64,000 nt of DNA from the NCBI RefSeq assembly GCF_000413855.1, contig NZ_ATGG01000006.1, forward strand, positions 124,001-188,000, read 5' to 3'. Both the position numbers and the translations under genes were made by a program. Below are positions 57,361 through 64,000 of the stretch, piece by piece. The DNA is from Acinetobacter gyllenbergii CIP 110306 = MTCC 11365 (GTDB taxonomy: Bacteria; Pseudomonadota; Gammaproteobacteria; Pseudomonadales; Moraxellaceae). The notes beneath the pieces were generated by a model. It made no database searches. It saw only the letters and a list, made by a program, of their open reading frames with translations, and was not told the origin of the DNA. Positions within the stretch are counted from its first letter, which is position 1. Each line of letters starts with the position of its first letter.

Positions 57361-57418
57361 GCATCATCGGACAATTTCGAGTACTCTTTGAGCCTTTCGA
57401 AATTGTGACCGGTGATGC
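57361..57418 (+). promoter_or_regulatory. 20-bp hairpin between rpsQ and rplN
   Basis: 57361-57370 pairs with 57409-57418 (one G-U) and 57371-57380 pairs perfectly with 57397-57406, with a GA bulge between and a 16-nt loop. No T tract follows. It lies 20 bases before the rplN start, at the S10/spc boundary. RNase III processing or protein-binding role is plausible. Confidence 0.7.
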
Positions 57419-57437
57419 TCGGTTTTGGAGTAGGGCA

Positions 57438-57806
57438 ATGATTCAAACCGAAAGTATGCTCGACGTAGCAGACAACAGTGGTGCACGCCGCGTACAATGT
57501 ATTAAAGTACTTGGTGGTTCACACCGTCGTTATGCTTCAGTTGGCGATATTATTAAAGTTACTGTAAAAGAAGCAATTCCACGCGCACGTGTTAAAAAAG
57601 GTGACGTGATGAATGCTGTAGTTGTTCGTACAAAATTCGGCATCCGTCGTCCAGACGGTTCAGTTATTCGTTTCGACGATAACGCAGCTGTTATTTTGAA
57701 CAACAACAAAGCTCCGATTGCGACTCGTATCTTCGGACCAGTGACTCGTGAACTTCGTACTGAACAGTTCATGAAAATCATTTCATTGGCTCCTGAAGTT
57801 CTATAA
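57438..57806 (+). CDS. rplN: 50S ribosomal protein L14 (uL14)
   Basis: 122 residues from [17 protein letters not shown], the family start, with GGAG upstream; an ORF start at 57405 lies in the hairpin and is rejected. The bridge-forming protein contacts L19 and the 30S. First gene of the spc part. Confidence 0.98.
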   Translation: MIQTESMLDVADNSGARRVQCIKVLGGSHRRYASVGDIIKVTVKEAIPRARVKKGDVMNAVVVRTKFGIRRPDGSVIRFDDNAAVILNNNKAPIATRIFGPVTRELRTEQFMKIISLAPEVL

Positions 57807-57815
57807 GAGGCAATC

Positions 57816-58133
57816 ATGGCTAAGATTAAAAAAGGCGATCAAGTAATTGTGATCGCAGGTAAAGAAAAAGGCAAACAAGGTATCGTTTTGTCTGTTTCTG
57901 AAGATCGAGTTAAGGTCGAAGGCCTTAACTTAGTGAAGAAGCATCAAAAGCCAAACCGTGTAACTGGCGCTGAAGGCGGTATCGTTACTCAAGAGGCTAC
58001 GCTTCATATTTCAAACGTGGCAATTTTTAATGCTACAACCCAAAAGGCTGACCGTATTGGTTACCAAGTGATTGATGGCGCGAAAACTCGTGTTTATAAA
58101 TCAAATGGTGAATCAGTGGCGGTAGCGAAGTAA
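57816..58133 (+). CDS. rplX: 50S ribosomal protein L24 (uL24)
   Basis: 105 residues with a KOW motif ([18 protein letters not shown]). L24 starts 50S assembly. AAGAGGC precedes the ATG. Confidence 0.97.
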   Translation: MAKIKKGDQVIVIAGKEKGKQGIVLSVSEDRVKVEGLNLVKKHQKPNRVTGAEGGIVTQEATLHISNVAIFNATTQKADRIGYQVIDGAKTRVYKSNGESVAVAK

Positions 58134-58148
58134 TAGGTTGAATAGGCA

Positions 58149-58685
58149 ATGGCCAGACTTAAAGCACGTTACAACGACGAACTTAAAGCAAAGTTACAAG
58201 AAGAACTTGGCGTTAAGAATGTGATGGATATTCCTCGCATCACAAAAATCACTCTTAACATGGGTGTAGGCGCAGCTGCAACTGATAAGAAATTATTAGA
58301 TGGCGCTGTTGCTGATATGCAACTCATTGCTGGTCAAAAACCAGTTGTGACACTTGCTCGTAAATCAATCGCTGGTTTCAAAATCCGTGATGGTTGGCCG
58401 ATTGGTTGTAAAGTTACTTTACGCGGCGACCAAATGTACGAATTCTTGGATCGTTTGATCTCGATCGCAATCCCTCGTATCCGTGACTTCCGTGGTTTCT
58501 CTGCGAAATCATTTGATGGTCGTGGTAACTACTCTATGGGTTTAAAAGAGCAAATCGTTTTCCCTGAAATCGATTTTGACAAGATTGATCGTATCCGTGG
58601 TTTAGACATCACGATTACGACAACTGCTCGTAGCGATGACGAAGGCCGTGCGCTTATGCGTGCATTCGGCTTCCCGTTCAAATAA
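58149..58685 (+). CDS. rplE: 50S ribosomal protein L5 (uL5)
   Basis: 178 residues; [17 protein letters not shown] and [20 protein letters not shown] identify it. L5 binds 5S rRNA. In E. coli the S8 repressor site lies near this gene's start; no such structure was verified here. Confidence 0.98.
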   Translation: MARLKARYNDELKAKLQEELGVKNVMDIPRITKITLNMGVGAAATDKKLLDGAVADMQLIAGQKPVVTLARKSIAGFKIRDGWPIGCKVTLRGDQMYEFLDRLISIAIPRIRDFRGFSAKSFDGRGNYSMGLKEQIVFPEIDFDKIDRIRGLDITITTTARSDDEGRALMRAFGFPFK

Positions 58686-58694
58686 GAGGTCGAT

Positions 58695-59000
58695 ATGGCT
58701 AAGAAAGGTATGATTAATCGCGAATTGAAACGCGAAAAGACAGTTGCTAAATACGCTGCAAAACGTGCTGAATTAAAAGCAACGATTGCAAATGTAAACG
58801 CAAGTGACGAAGAACGTTTCGAAGCGACATTAAAGTTACAGGCATTGCCACGTAACGCATCTCCAGTACGTCTTCGTAACCGTTGTGGTTTAACTGGTCG
58901 TCCTCATGGTTACTTCCGTAAGTTCGGTTTAAGCCGTAACAAATTACGTGACACAGTAATGCAGGGTGATGTACCAGGCGTTGTTAAGGCAAGCTGGTAA
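58695..59000 (+). CDS. rpsN: 30S ribosomal protein S14 (uS14), zinc-free form
   Basis: 101 residues, the long form. The C-terminal [21 protein letters not shown] has a single Cys instead of the CxxC pairs of the zinc form. Head protein of the 30S. Confidence 0.97.
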   Translation: MAKKGMINRELKREKTVAKYAAKRAELKATIANVNASDEERFEATLKLQALPRNASPVRLRNRCGLTGRPHGYFRKFGLSRNKLRDTVMQGDVPGVVKASW

Positions 59001-59011
59001 GGAGCGACTAA

Positions 59012-59407
59012 ATGAGTATGCAAGATACCGTTGCCGACATGTTAACACGTGTTCGTAACGCACAAATGGCGAAGAAACAAACTGTTTCTATGCCTTCTTC
59101 TAAGTTGAAAGTTGCAATTGCAAACGTACTTCAACAAGAAGGTTATATTTCAGATGTAGCAGTTGCTCAAGAAGAGACAAAAGCTACTCTGACAATTACT
59201 TTAAAATATTTCGAAGGCAAGCCTGTTATCGAAACCGTTAAGCGCGTAAGCCGTCCAGGTCTACGTCAATATCGCGGTAAAGATAAAATTCCTAGCGTTA
59301 AGCAAGGTTTAGGTATTGCAATTGTTTCTACAAGCAAAGGCATCATGACTGATCGCGCTGCACGTGCTGCGGGCATCGGTGGTGAAGTTATTGCTTTTGT
59401 TTCTTAA
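59012..59407 (+). CDS. rpsH: 30S ribosomal protein S8 (uS8)
   Basis: 131 residues; [19 protein letters not shown] and the C-terminal [20 protein letters not shown] are typical. S8 organises the 16S central domain and is the translational repressor of the spc operon in E. coli. AAGGAG precedes the start. Confidence 0.98.
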   Translation: MSMQDTVADMLTRVRNAQMAKKQTVSMPSSKLKVAIANVLQQEGYISDVAVAQEETKATLTITLKYFEGKPVIETVKRVSRPGLRQYRGKDKIPSVKQGLGIAIVSTSKGIMTDRAARAAGIGGEVIAFVS

Positions 59408-59420
59408 TAGGTGATTCCTC

Positions 59421-59954
59421 ATGTCTCGTGTGGCTAAAGCCCCAGTAGCTGTACCTAACGGTGTAACAGTTACTCAGAACGGCCGGCAGGTCGAAGTGAA
59501 AGGCAGCAAAGGTACATTGTCTTTCAACCTGCATGCGCTGGTCGAGCTAAAACAGGAAGAAGGTAAACTTCAACTTGCTCCAGCTAAAGAGTCGAAAGAC
59601 GCTTGGATGCAGGCTGGTACTGCTCGCGCTGTATTGAACAACCTTGTAAAAGGTGTTAGCGAAGGCTTCGAACGTAAGTTACAGCTTGTTGGTGTTGGTT
59701 ATAAAGCTGCGGTTAAGGGTACTTCTGTAAACCTTAACCTTGGTTACTCACACCCGATTGACTACGCTTTACCTGAAGGTGTAACAGCGGAAACTCCAAC
59801 TGCTACTGAAATCATTTTGAAATCAGCAAACAAGCAGTTGTTAGGTCAAGTGGCAGCGGAAATCCGTGCATACCGTGCTCCTGAACCATATAAAGGTAAA
59901 GGTGTTCGTTATTCGGATGAAGTTATTCTTCGTAAAGAAGCTAAGAAGAAATAA
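59421..59954 (+). CDS. rplF: 50S ribosomal protein L6 (uL6)
   Basis: 177 residues with the duplicated fold and the signature [16 protein letters not shown] near the C-terminus. It lies at the factor-binding site. Confidence 0.98.
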   Translation: MSRVAKAPVAVPNGVTVTQNGRQVEVKGSKGTLSFNLHALVELKQEEGKLQLAPAKESKDAWMQAGTARAVLNNLVKGVSEGFERKLQLVGVGYKAAVKGTSVNLNLGYSHPIDYALPEGVTAETPTATEIILKSANKQLLGQVAAEIRAYRAPEPYKGKGVRYSDEVILRKEAKKK

Positions 59955-59968
59955 GGCGCGAGGTTCTT

Positions 59969-60319
59969 ATGAACGAAAAGAAACAAACCCGTTTGCGTCG
60001 TGCGAAAAGCACACGCTTGCACATTCGTGCATTGGGTGCGACTCGTTTGTGTGTAAACCGCACGCCGCGTCACATCTATGCGCAAGTTATTTCAGCAGAT
60101 GGTGGCAAAGTTTTAGCGCAAGCTTCAACTTTAGATGCATCTTTGCGTAGTGGTACTACTGGTAACGTGGAAGCGGCTACGAAAGTTGGTGCTTTGATCG
60201 CAGAACGTGCTAAAGCAGCTGGTGTTACCAAAGTTGCATTTGACCGTTCTGGTTTTAAATATCATGGTCGTATCAAAGCCTTGGCTGATGCTGCTCGTGA
60301 AGGCGGCTTGGAGTTCTAA
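59969..60319 (+). CDS. rplR: 50S ribosomal protein L18 (uL18)
   Basis: 116 residues; [16 protein letters not shown] and [22 protein letters not shown] identify it. Binds 5S rRNA with L5. Confidence 0.97.
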   Translation: MNEKKQTRLRRAKSTRLHIRALGATRLCVNRTPRHIYAQVISADGGKVLAQASTLDASLRSGTTGNVEAATKVGALIAERAKAAGVTKVAFDRSGFKYHGRIKALADAAREGGLEF

Positions 60320-60321
60320 TC

Positions 60322-60819
60322 ATGGCGAAAGTTGAACAAAACGAAGGTCTCGTTGAAAAGCTGGTTGCCGTTGATCGTGTAGCCAAGGTTGTTAAAGGTG
60401 GTCGTATCTTCTCTTTCACAGCATTAACTGTTGTGGGCGATGGTAATGGTCGTGTAGGTTTTGGTCGTGGTAAAGCACGTGAAGTTCCAGCTGCTATTTC
60501 TAAAGCACTTGAAGCTGCTCGTCGTAACATGATCACTGTAGACCTTGCTGGTACTACTTTACAACACCCTGTGAATGCTCGTCATGGCGCAAGCCGTGTA
60601 TACATGCAACCTGCTTCAGAAGGTACTGGCGTAATTGCTGGTGGCGCTATGCGTGCTGTTCTTGAAGCTGCAGGTGTACATAACGTACTTGCTAAATGTT
60701 ATGGTTCTACAAATGCTGCTAACGTAGTAAACGCAACTTTCAAAGGTTTGCGTGATATGACTTCTCCTGAGAAAGTCGCTGCGAAACGTGGTCTTTCAGT
60801 AGAACAAATTCAAGGGTAA
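60322..60819 (+). CDS. rpsE: 30S ribosomal protein S5 (uS5)
   Basis: 165 residues. RNA-binding domain with [19 protein letters not shown] and C-terminal domain [20 protein letters not shown]. Takes part in decoding accuracy. Confidence 0.98.
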   Translation: MAKVEQNEGLVEKLVAVDRVAKVVKGGRIFSFTALTVVGDGNGRVGFGRGKAREVPAAISKALEAARRNMITVDLAGTTLQHPVNARHGASRVYMQPASEGTGVIAGGAMRAVLEAAGVHNVLAKCYGSTNAANVVNATFKGLRDMTSPEKVAAKRGLSVEQIQG

Positions 60820-60825
60820 TCAATC

Positions 60826-61002
60826 ATGAAAACGATTAAAGTTACCCAGACTAAATCTTCATCGCATCGTTTAAAAAATCATAAACTTTGCCTTCAAGGT
60901 TTAGGTCTGCGTCGTATTGGTCATACTGTAGAAGTGCAAGATACGCCTTCTAACCGTGGTATGGTCAACAAAGTTTACTATATGGTTAGTGTAGAGGAAT
61001 AA
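60826..61002 (+). CDS. rpmD: 50S ribosomal protein L30 (uL30)
   Basis: 58 residues read from the sequence: [19 protein letters not shown] at the start, [17 protein letters not shown] in the middle, and [13 protein letters not shown] at the end. It lies between rpsE (6 bases after its stop) and rplO, as in most bacteria. Confidence 0.97.
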   Translation: MKTIKVTQTKSSSHRLKNHKLCLQGLGLRRIGHTVEVQDTPSNRGMVNKVYYMVSVEE

Positions 61003-61005
61003 GCC

Positions 61006-61446
61006 ATGACTCTGCGTTTAAATGAACTTGCACCTGCAGAAGGTGCTAAGCGTGAACACCGTCGTTTAGGCCGTGGTATCGGTTCTGGCGTTGGTAAGAC
61101 TGGTGGCCGTGGTGTCAAAGGTCAAAACTCACGTAAAAGTGGTGGTACTCGTCCAGGCTTTGAAGGCGGTCAAACTGCGTTATATCGTCGTTTGCCTAAA
61201 TTCGGTTTCACTAGCCAAATCGCTTTGAAAACTGCTGAAGTACGTTTGTCTGAGCTCAATAAAGTTGAAGGTGATGTTGTTAGCCTTGAAACTTTAAAAG
61301 CTGCGAATGTTGTTCGTCGTGACCAAATTCGTGCTCGCATCGTTCTTTCTGGTGAAATCACTCGCGCATTCACTGTTAAAGGTGTTGTGTTGACTAAAGG
61401 CGCTAAAGCTGCTGTTGAAGCTGCTGGCGGTAAAGTCGAGGAGTAA
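61006..61446 (+). CDS. rplO: 50S ribosomal protein L15 (uL15)
   Basis: 146 residues; Gly/Arg-rich N-terminus ([19 protein letters not shown]) and the C-terminal [17 protein letters not shown]. Late 50S assembly. Six bases before secY. Confidence 0.98.
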   Translation: MTLRLNELAPAEGAKREHRRLGRGIGSGVGKTGGRGVKGQNSRKSGGTRPGFEGGQTALYRRLPKFGFTSQIALKTAEVRLSELNKVEGDVVSLETLKAANVVRRDQIRARIVLSGEITRAFTVKGVVLTKGAKAAVEAAGGKVEE

Positions 61447-61452
61447 TCTCGA

Positions 61453-62811
61453 GTGTCTATGACTCCTAGTTCTTCAGGTCATGTCAACATGATGAAAGGC
61501 CAACCGTTTCATGTGAAATACCGTGAAATTATTCGTCGATTAATGTTCTTGATTGGCGCGTTATTGGTCTTTCGACTAGGAGCGCATATTCCGTTGCCGG
61601 GGATTGATAACGTAGCGCTAGCACAGTTTTTTAAAGCTAATGAAGGTACCTTCTTAGGTTTATTTAACATGTTCTCTGGTGGTGCGTTAGAACGCATGTC
61701 GATTCTAGCGTTAGGGATTATGCCGTACATTTCTGCATCGATTATCGTGCAGTTAATGTCGACCGTCGTTCCTTCGCTAGAAGCTTTGAAAAAAGAAGGC
61801 GAGCAAGGCAAACGTAAGATCAATCAATATACGCGTTACGGCACCTTATTTCTTGCACTCGTGCAAGGCGTAGGGATGTGTGCTGGCTTGATCAGTCAAG
61901 GTATTACCTTAACTTCAGGCTTGGCATTCTACGTTCCAGCAGTAACTTCGTTAGTTGCAGGAACAATGTTCTTGATGTGGTTGGGCGAGCAAATTACCGA
62001 ACGTGGTGTTGGTAATGGTATCTCGATGATCATTTTCGCAGGGATCGTGGCAGGTTTGCCAAATCTTGTGATTCAGTCGTTTACGTCTGTACAGAATGGT
62101 CAGGGTAGTTTAATTGGTTTAGCTGTATTCGGTTTACTCTCATTAGCCGTTTTAGCTGCGATCGTGTTTATTGAAAAAGCACAACGTCGTATTCCAGTGA
62201 ACTACGCACAAAAACAGCAAGGTCGTCGTGTATTTACTGCACAGCAAACACATTTGCCGTTAAAAATTAACATGGCAGGTGTTATTCCAGCGATTTTTGC
62301 AAGCTCATTGTTATTATTTCCAGCGAGCTTGGGACAATGGTTAGGAAGTGCTGATCCAAATGCAGGGATTGTGAAGCGCAGCCTACAAGATCTGGCATTG
62401 GTGTTATCGCCTGGACAGCCGTTGTATCTAATGCTCTTTGGCGCGTTAATTATCTTCTTCTGTTATTTCTATACGGCGCTTGTATTTAGCCCGAAAGAAG
62501 TCTCAGAGAATTTAAAACGTAGCGGGGCATATGTACCTGGTATCCGTCCAGGTGAGCAAACGGCTCGTTATTTAGATCACATCCTTAACCGTTTGACCTT
62601 CATCGGTGCAATCTACATTACCGTGGTATGTTTAATGCCTATGGTGCTACAAAGTTCGTTTGGTATTCCATTCCATTTGGGTGGAACATCTTTACTGATT
62701 GTAGTGGTAGTGGTAATGGACTTTATGGCGCAACTCCAAGCGCACCTTACTTCGCATCAATATGATAATCAAACGTTAATGAGAAAAACGACTGCTCATC
62801 CTAAGGGATAA
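61453..62811 (+). CDS. secY: SecY, core of the Sec translocon
   Basis: 452 residues from a GTG with AGGAG 8 bases upstream (an ATG lies two codons on). Ten membrane helices. Family blocks: [41 protein letters not shown] and the C5 cytosolic loop [16 protein letters not shown]. Forms the protein-conducting channel with SecE and SecG. Confidence 0.98.
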   Translation: MSMTPSSSGHVNMMKGQPFHVKYREIIRRLMFLIGALLVFRLGAHIPLPGIDNVALAQFFKANEGTFLGLFNMFSGGALERMSILALGIMPYISASIIVQLMSTVVPSLEALKKEGEQGKRKINQYTRYGTLFLALVQGVGMCAGLISQGITLTSGLAFYVPAVTSLVAGTMFLMWLGEQITERGVGNGISMIIFAGIVAGLPNLVIQSFTSVQNGQGSLIGLAVFGLLSLAVLAAIVFIEKAQRRIPVNYAQKQQGRRVFTAQQTHLPLKINMAGVIPAIFASSLLLFPASLGQWLGSADPNAGIVKRSLQDLALVLSPGQPLYLMLFGALIIFFCYFYTALVFSPKEVSENLKRSGAYVPGIRPGEQTARYLDHILNRLTFIGAIYITVVCLMPMVLQSSFGIPFHLGGTSLLIVVVVVMDFMAQLQAHLTSHQYDNQTLMRKTTAHPKG

Positions 62812-62832
62812 GCGCACTTAGAAGGTTTCATC

Positions 62833-62949
62833 ATGAAAGTACAAGCTTCTGTAAAGAAAATTTGTGGTAGCTGTAAAGTTATCCGTCGTAATGGGGTTAT
62901 TCGCGTAATTTGTAGCGCAGAACCTCGTCATAAGCAGCGTCAAGGTTAA
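62833..62949 (+). CDS. rpmJ: 50S ribosomal protein L36 (bL36), zinc form
   Basis: 38 residues read directly: [19 protein letters not shown], then [17 protein letters not shown]. The zinc ligands Cys11, Cys14, Cys27 and His33 are all present, so this is the zinc-bearing form. It follows secY as usual. Confidence 0.96.
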
Positions 62950-62964
62950 TTTAATTAAGACCTG

Positions 62965-62994
62965 TTGATTTCAGTAGGCTAATTAGGTTATTAT
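62965..62994 (+). promoter_or_regulatory. possible promoter of the alpha operon
   Basis: TTGATT (62965-62970), 18-base spacer and TATTAT (62989-62994), followed at once by CCGCCCC. Weak -35 and -10; prediction only. Confidence 0.45.
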
Positions 62995-63021
62995 CCGCCC
63001 CTCAAGATTTTTGTGGGGCGG
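62995..63021 (+). repeat. GC-rich inverted repeat at the head of the alpha operon
   Basis: CCGCCCC (62995-63001) and GGGGCGG (63015-63021) with a 13-base loop. It abuts the predicted -10 and precedes rpsM by 35 bases. No T tract follows, so it is not a good terminator. Confidence 0.6.
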
Positions 63022-63056
63022 TTGATTATCTTGACTGCCTTTTTGGAGAAAATTGA

Positions 63057-63413
63057 ATGGCTCGTATTGCCGGTGTAAACATTCCGGATAACAAGCATGC
63101 TGTTATCTCTCTCACGTATATTTTTGGTGTAGGTCGCCACACTGCTAAGAACATCTTGGCTGCTGTAGGTATCACTGAAACTACTAAAATCCGTGAATTA
63201 GATGATGCTCAGCTTGATGCGATTCGTGCAGAAGTTGCTAAGGTTCCGACCGAAGGTGATTTACGTCGCGAAATTTCCATGAACATTAAACGTTTAATGG
63301 ATTTAGGCTGCTACCGCGGTCTTCGTCATCGTCGCAGCTTGCCTGTTCGCGGACAACGCACCAAAACTAACGCACGTACCCGTAAAGGTCCGCGCAAACC
63401 GATTAAGAAATAA
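63057..63413 (+). CDS. rpsM: 30S ribosomal protein S13 (uS13)
   Basis: 118 residues; [20 protein letters not shown] and the basic tail [18 protein letters not shown]. Head protein that contacts the 50S and tRNA. TTGGAGAAA precedes the ATG. First gene of the alpha part. Confidence 0.98.
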   Translation: MARIAGVNIPDNKHAVISLTYIFGVGRHTAKNILAAVGITETTKIRELDDAQLDAIRAEVAKVPTEGDLRREISMNIKRLMDLGCYRGLRHRRSLPVRGQRTKTNARTRKGPRKPIKK

Positions 63414-63432
63414 GATTTCTGGAAGCTAAAAG

Positions 63433-63819
63433 ATGGCTAAAGATACTCGCGCACGCAAGAAGGTCACTCGTACCGTCTCTGAAGGTGTCGCACACATTCA
63501 CGCTTCTTTTAATAACACCATTGTTACGATTACCGATCGTCAAGGTAATGCATTGGCTTGGGCTACCTCAGGTGGACAAGGCTTCCGTGGATCACGTAAA
63601 TCAACACCGTTTGCTGCTCAGGTAGCTGCTGAAGTTGCTGGTAAAGCTGCTTTAGATTACGGTTTGAAAAACTTGGACGTCCTTGTAAAAGGTCCTGGTC
63701 CTGGTCGTGAATCTGCGGTTCGTGCATTAGGTGCAGTGGGTTATAAAATTAACAGCATTACCGATGTGACTCCAATTCCGCACAACGGTTGCCGTCCACC
63801 TAAAAAACGTCGCGTGTAA
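63433..63819 (+). CDS. rpsK: 30S ribosomal protein S11 (uS11)
   Basis: 128 residues; [20 protein letters not shown] and the C-terminal [15 protein letters not shown] are diagnostic. Platform protein near the mRNA exit. Confidence 0.98.
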   Translation: MAKDTRARKKVTRTVSEGVAHIHASFNNTIVTITDRQGNALAWATSGGQGFRGSRKSTPFAAQVAAEVAGKAALDYGLKNLDVLVKGPGPGRESAVRALGAVGYKINSITDVTPIPHNGCRPPKKRRV

Positions 63820-63831
63820 GGAGAAACATTC

Positions 63832-64000
63832 ATGGCTCGTTATATTGGTCCAAAATGCAAACTCTCTCGCCGCGAAGGGACAGACCTGCAATTAAAATCT
63901 GGCGTTAAACCGTTTGACGTTAAGACTAAAAAACATGCTAAAGCTCCTGGCCAACATGGCGGAGCTCGTGGTAGCAAACAATCAGAGTACTCACTACAAT
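63832..64000 (+). CDS. rpsD: 30S ribosomal protein S4 (uS4), 3' end outside window
   Basis: The first 56 codons are visible: [19 protein letters not shown], then [17 protein letters not shown] and [17 protein letters not shown]4 begins 16S assembly and represses the alpha operon in E. coli. AAGGAG precedes the ATG. The gene runs off the window end. Confidence 0.97.
   Translation, partial: MARYIGPKCKLSRREGTDLQLKSGVKPFDVKTKKHAKAPGQHGGARGSKQSEYSLQ

Noticed and set aside
57361..57418. Hairpin before rplN as a Rho-independent terminator
   Set aside because: No run of T after the stem, and the ribosomal cluster is normally co-transcribed through this point.

Overview
The window reads as a chromosomal core segment of an Acinetobacter species (Moraxellaceae, Gammaproteobacteria). 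The grounds are the moderately AT-rich codon use, the protein sequences of GlyQ/GlyS, PlsB, MlaF-E-D-C-B and the ribosomal proteins, and the gene neighbourhoods. The species cannot be fixed by eye. No tRNA, rRNA, insertion sequence, prophage or CRISPR array was seen. Most of the window is housekeeping; accessory content is small genes scattered between core operons. Layout: (1) 1-7.5 kb: the end of a subtilisin-like protease, small envelope/lipoprotein genes, and glyQ-unknown-glyS (glycyl-tRNA synthetase) on the minus strand, with a 158-codon unknown gene lodged between the two synthetase subunits. (2) 7.5-17.4 kb: a radical-SAM/DUF4130 pair of predicted nucleic-acid repair proteins behind a perfect inverted repeat, an HPP-CBS membrane protein, a PspC-like protein, an acyl-CoA dehydrogenase and several lipoproteins, including one of 783 residues. 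(3) 17.4-28.5 kb: aroE, a MocR-type regulator divergent from a GNAT acetyltransferase, hemF, ribA, dxs, suhB and a DEAD-box RNA helicase with a long structured leader and an Arg/Gly-rich repeated tail. (4) 28.5-52 kb: the mla phospholipid-transport operon (mlaFEDCB), corA, a LOG/Nudix pair, comF-recG, plsB, tesB, a dicarboxylate/amino-acid symporter, engB, hmp-nsrR (nitric oxide defence) with a near-consensus NsrR operator, a HerA-like ATPase, a cystathionine beta-lyase-like enzyme and a glutamine amidotransferase. (5) 52-64 kb: the contiguous S10-spc-alpha ribosomal protein cluster from rpsJ to the start of rpsD, with secY, rpmD and rpmJ in their usual places. How the genes work together: envelope lipid synthesis and maintenance (plsB, mla, several lipoproteins), translation (glycyl-tRNA synthetase, ribosomal cluster, engB, RNA helicase) and DNA repair (recG, comF neighbour, radical-SAM/DUF4130) dominate. 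The nitric-oxide module is self-contained: NsrR, made just downstream of hmp, should repress hmp through the palindrome at 48311-48333. The best candidates for undescribed biology are non-coding or poorly characterised. They are the branched leader RNA of the DEAD-box helicase (26241-26509), the 20-bp hairpin between rpsQ and rplN (57361-57418), the radical-SAM/DUF4130 pair with its 25-bp palindrome, and the gene inserted between glyQ and glyS. No obviously new multi-gene system was found. All functional calls come from reading motifs and family recognition; no database search was run.
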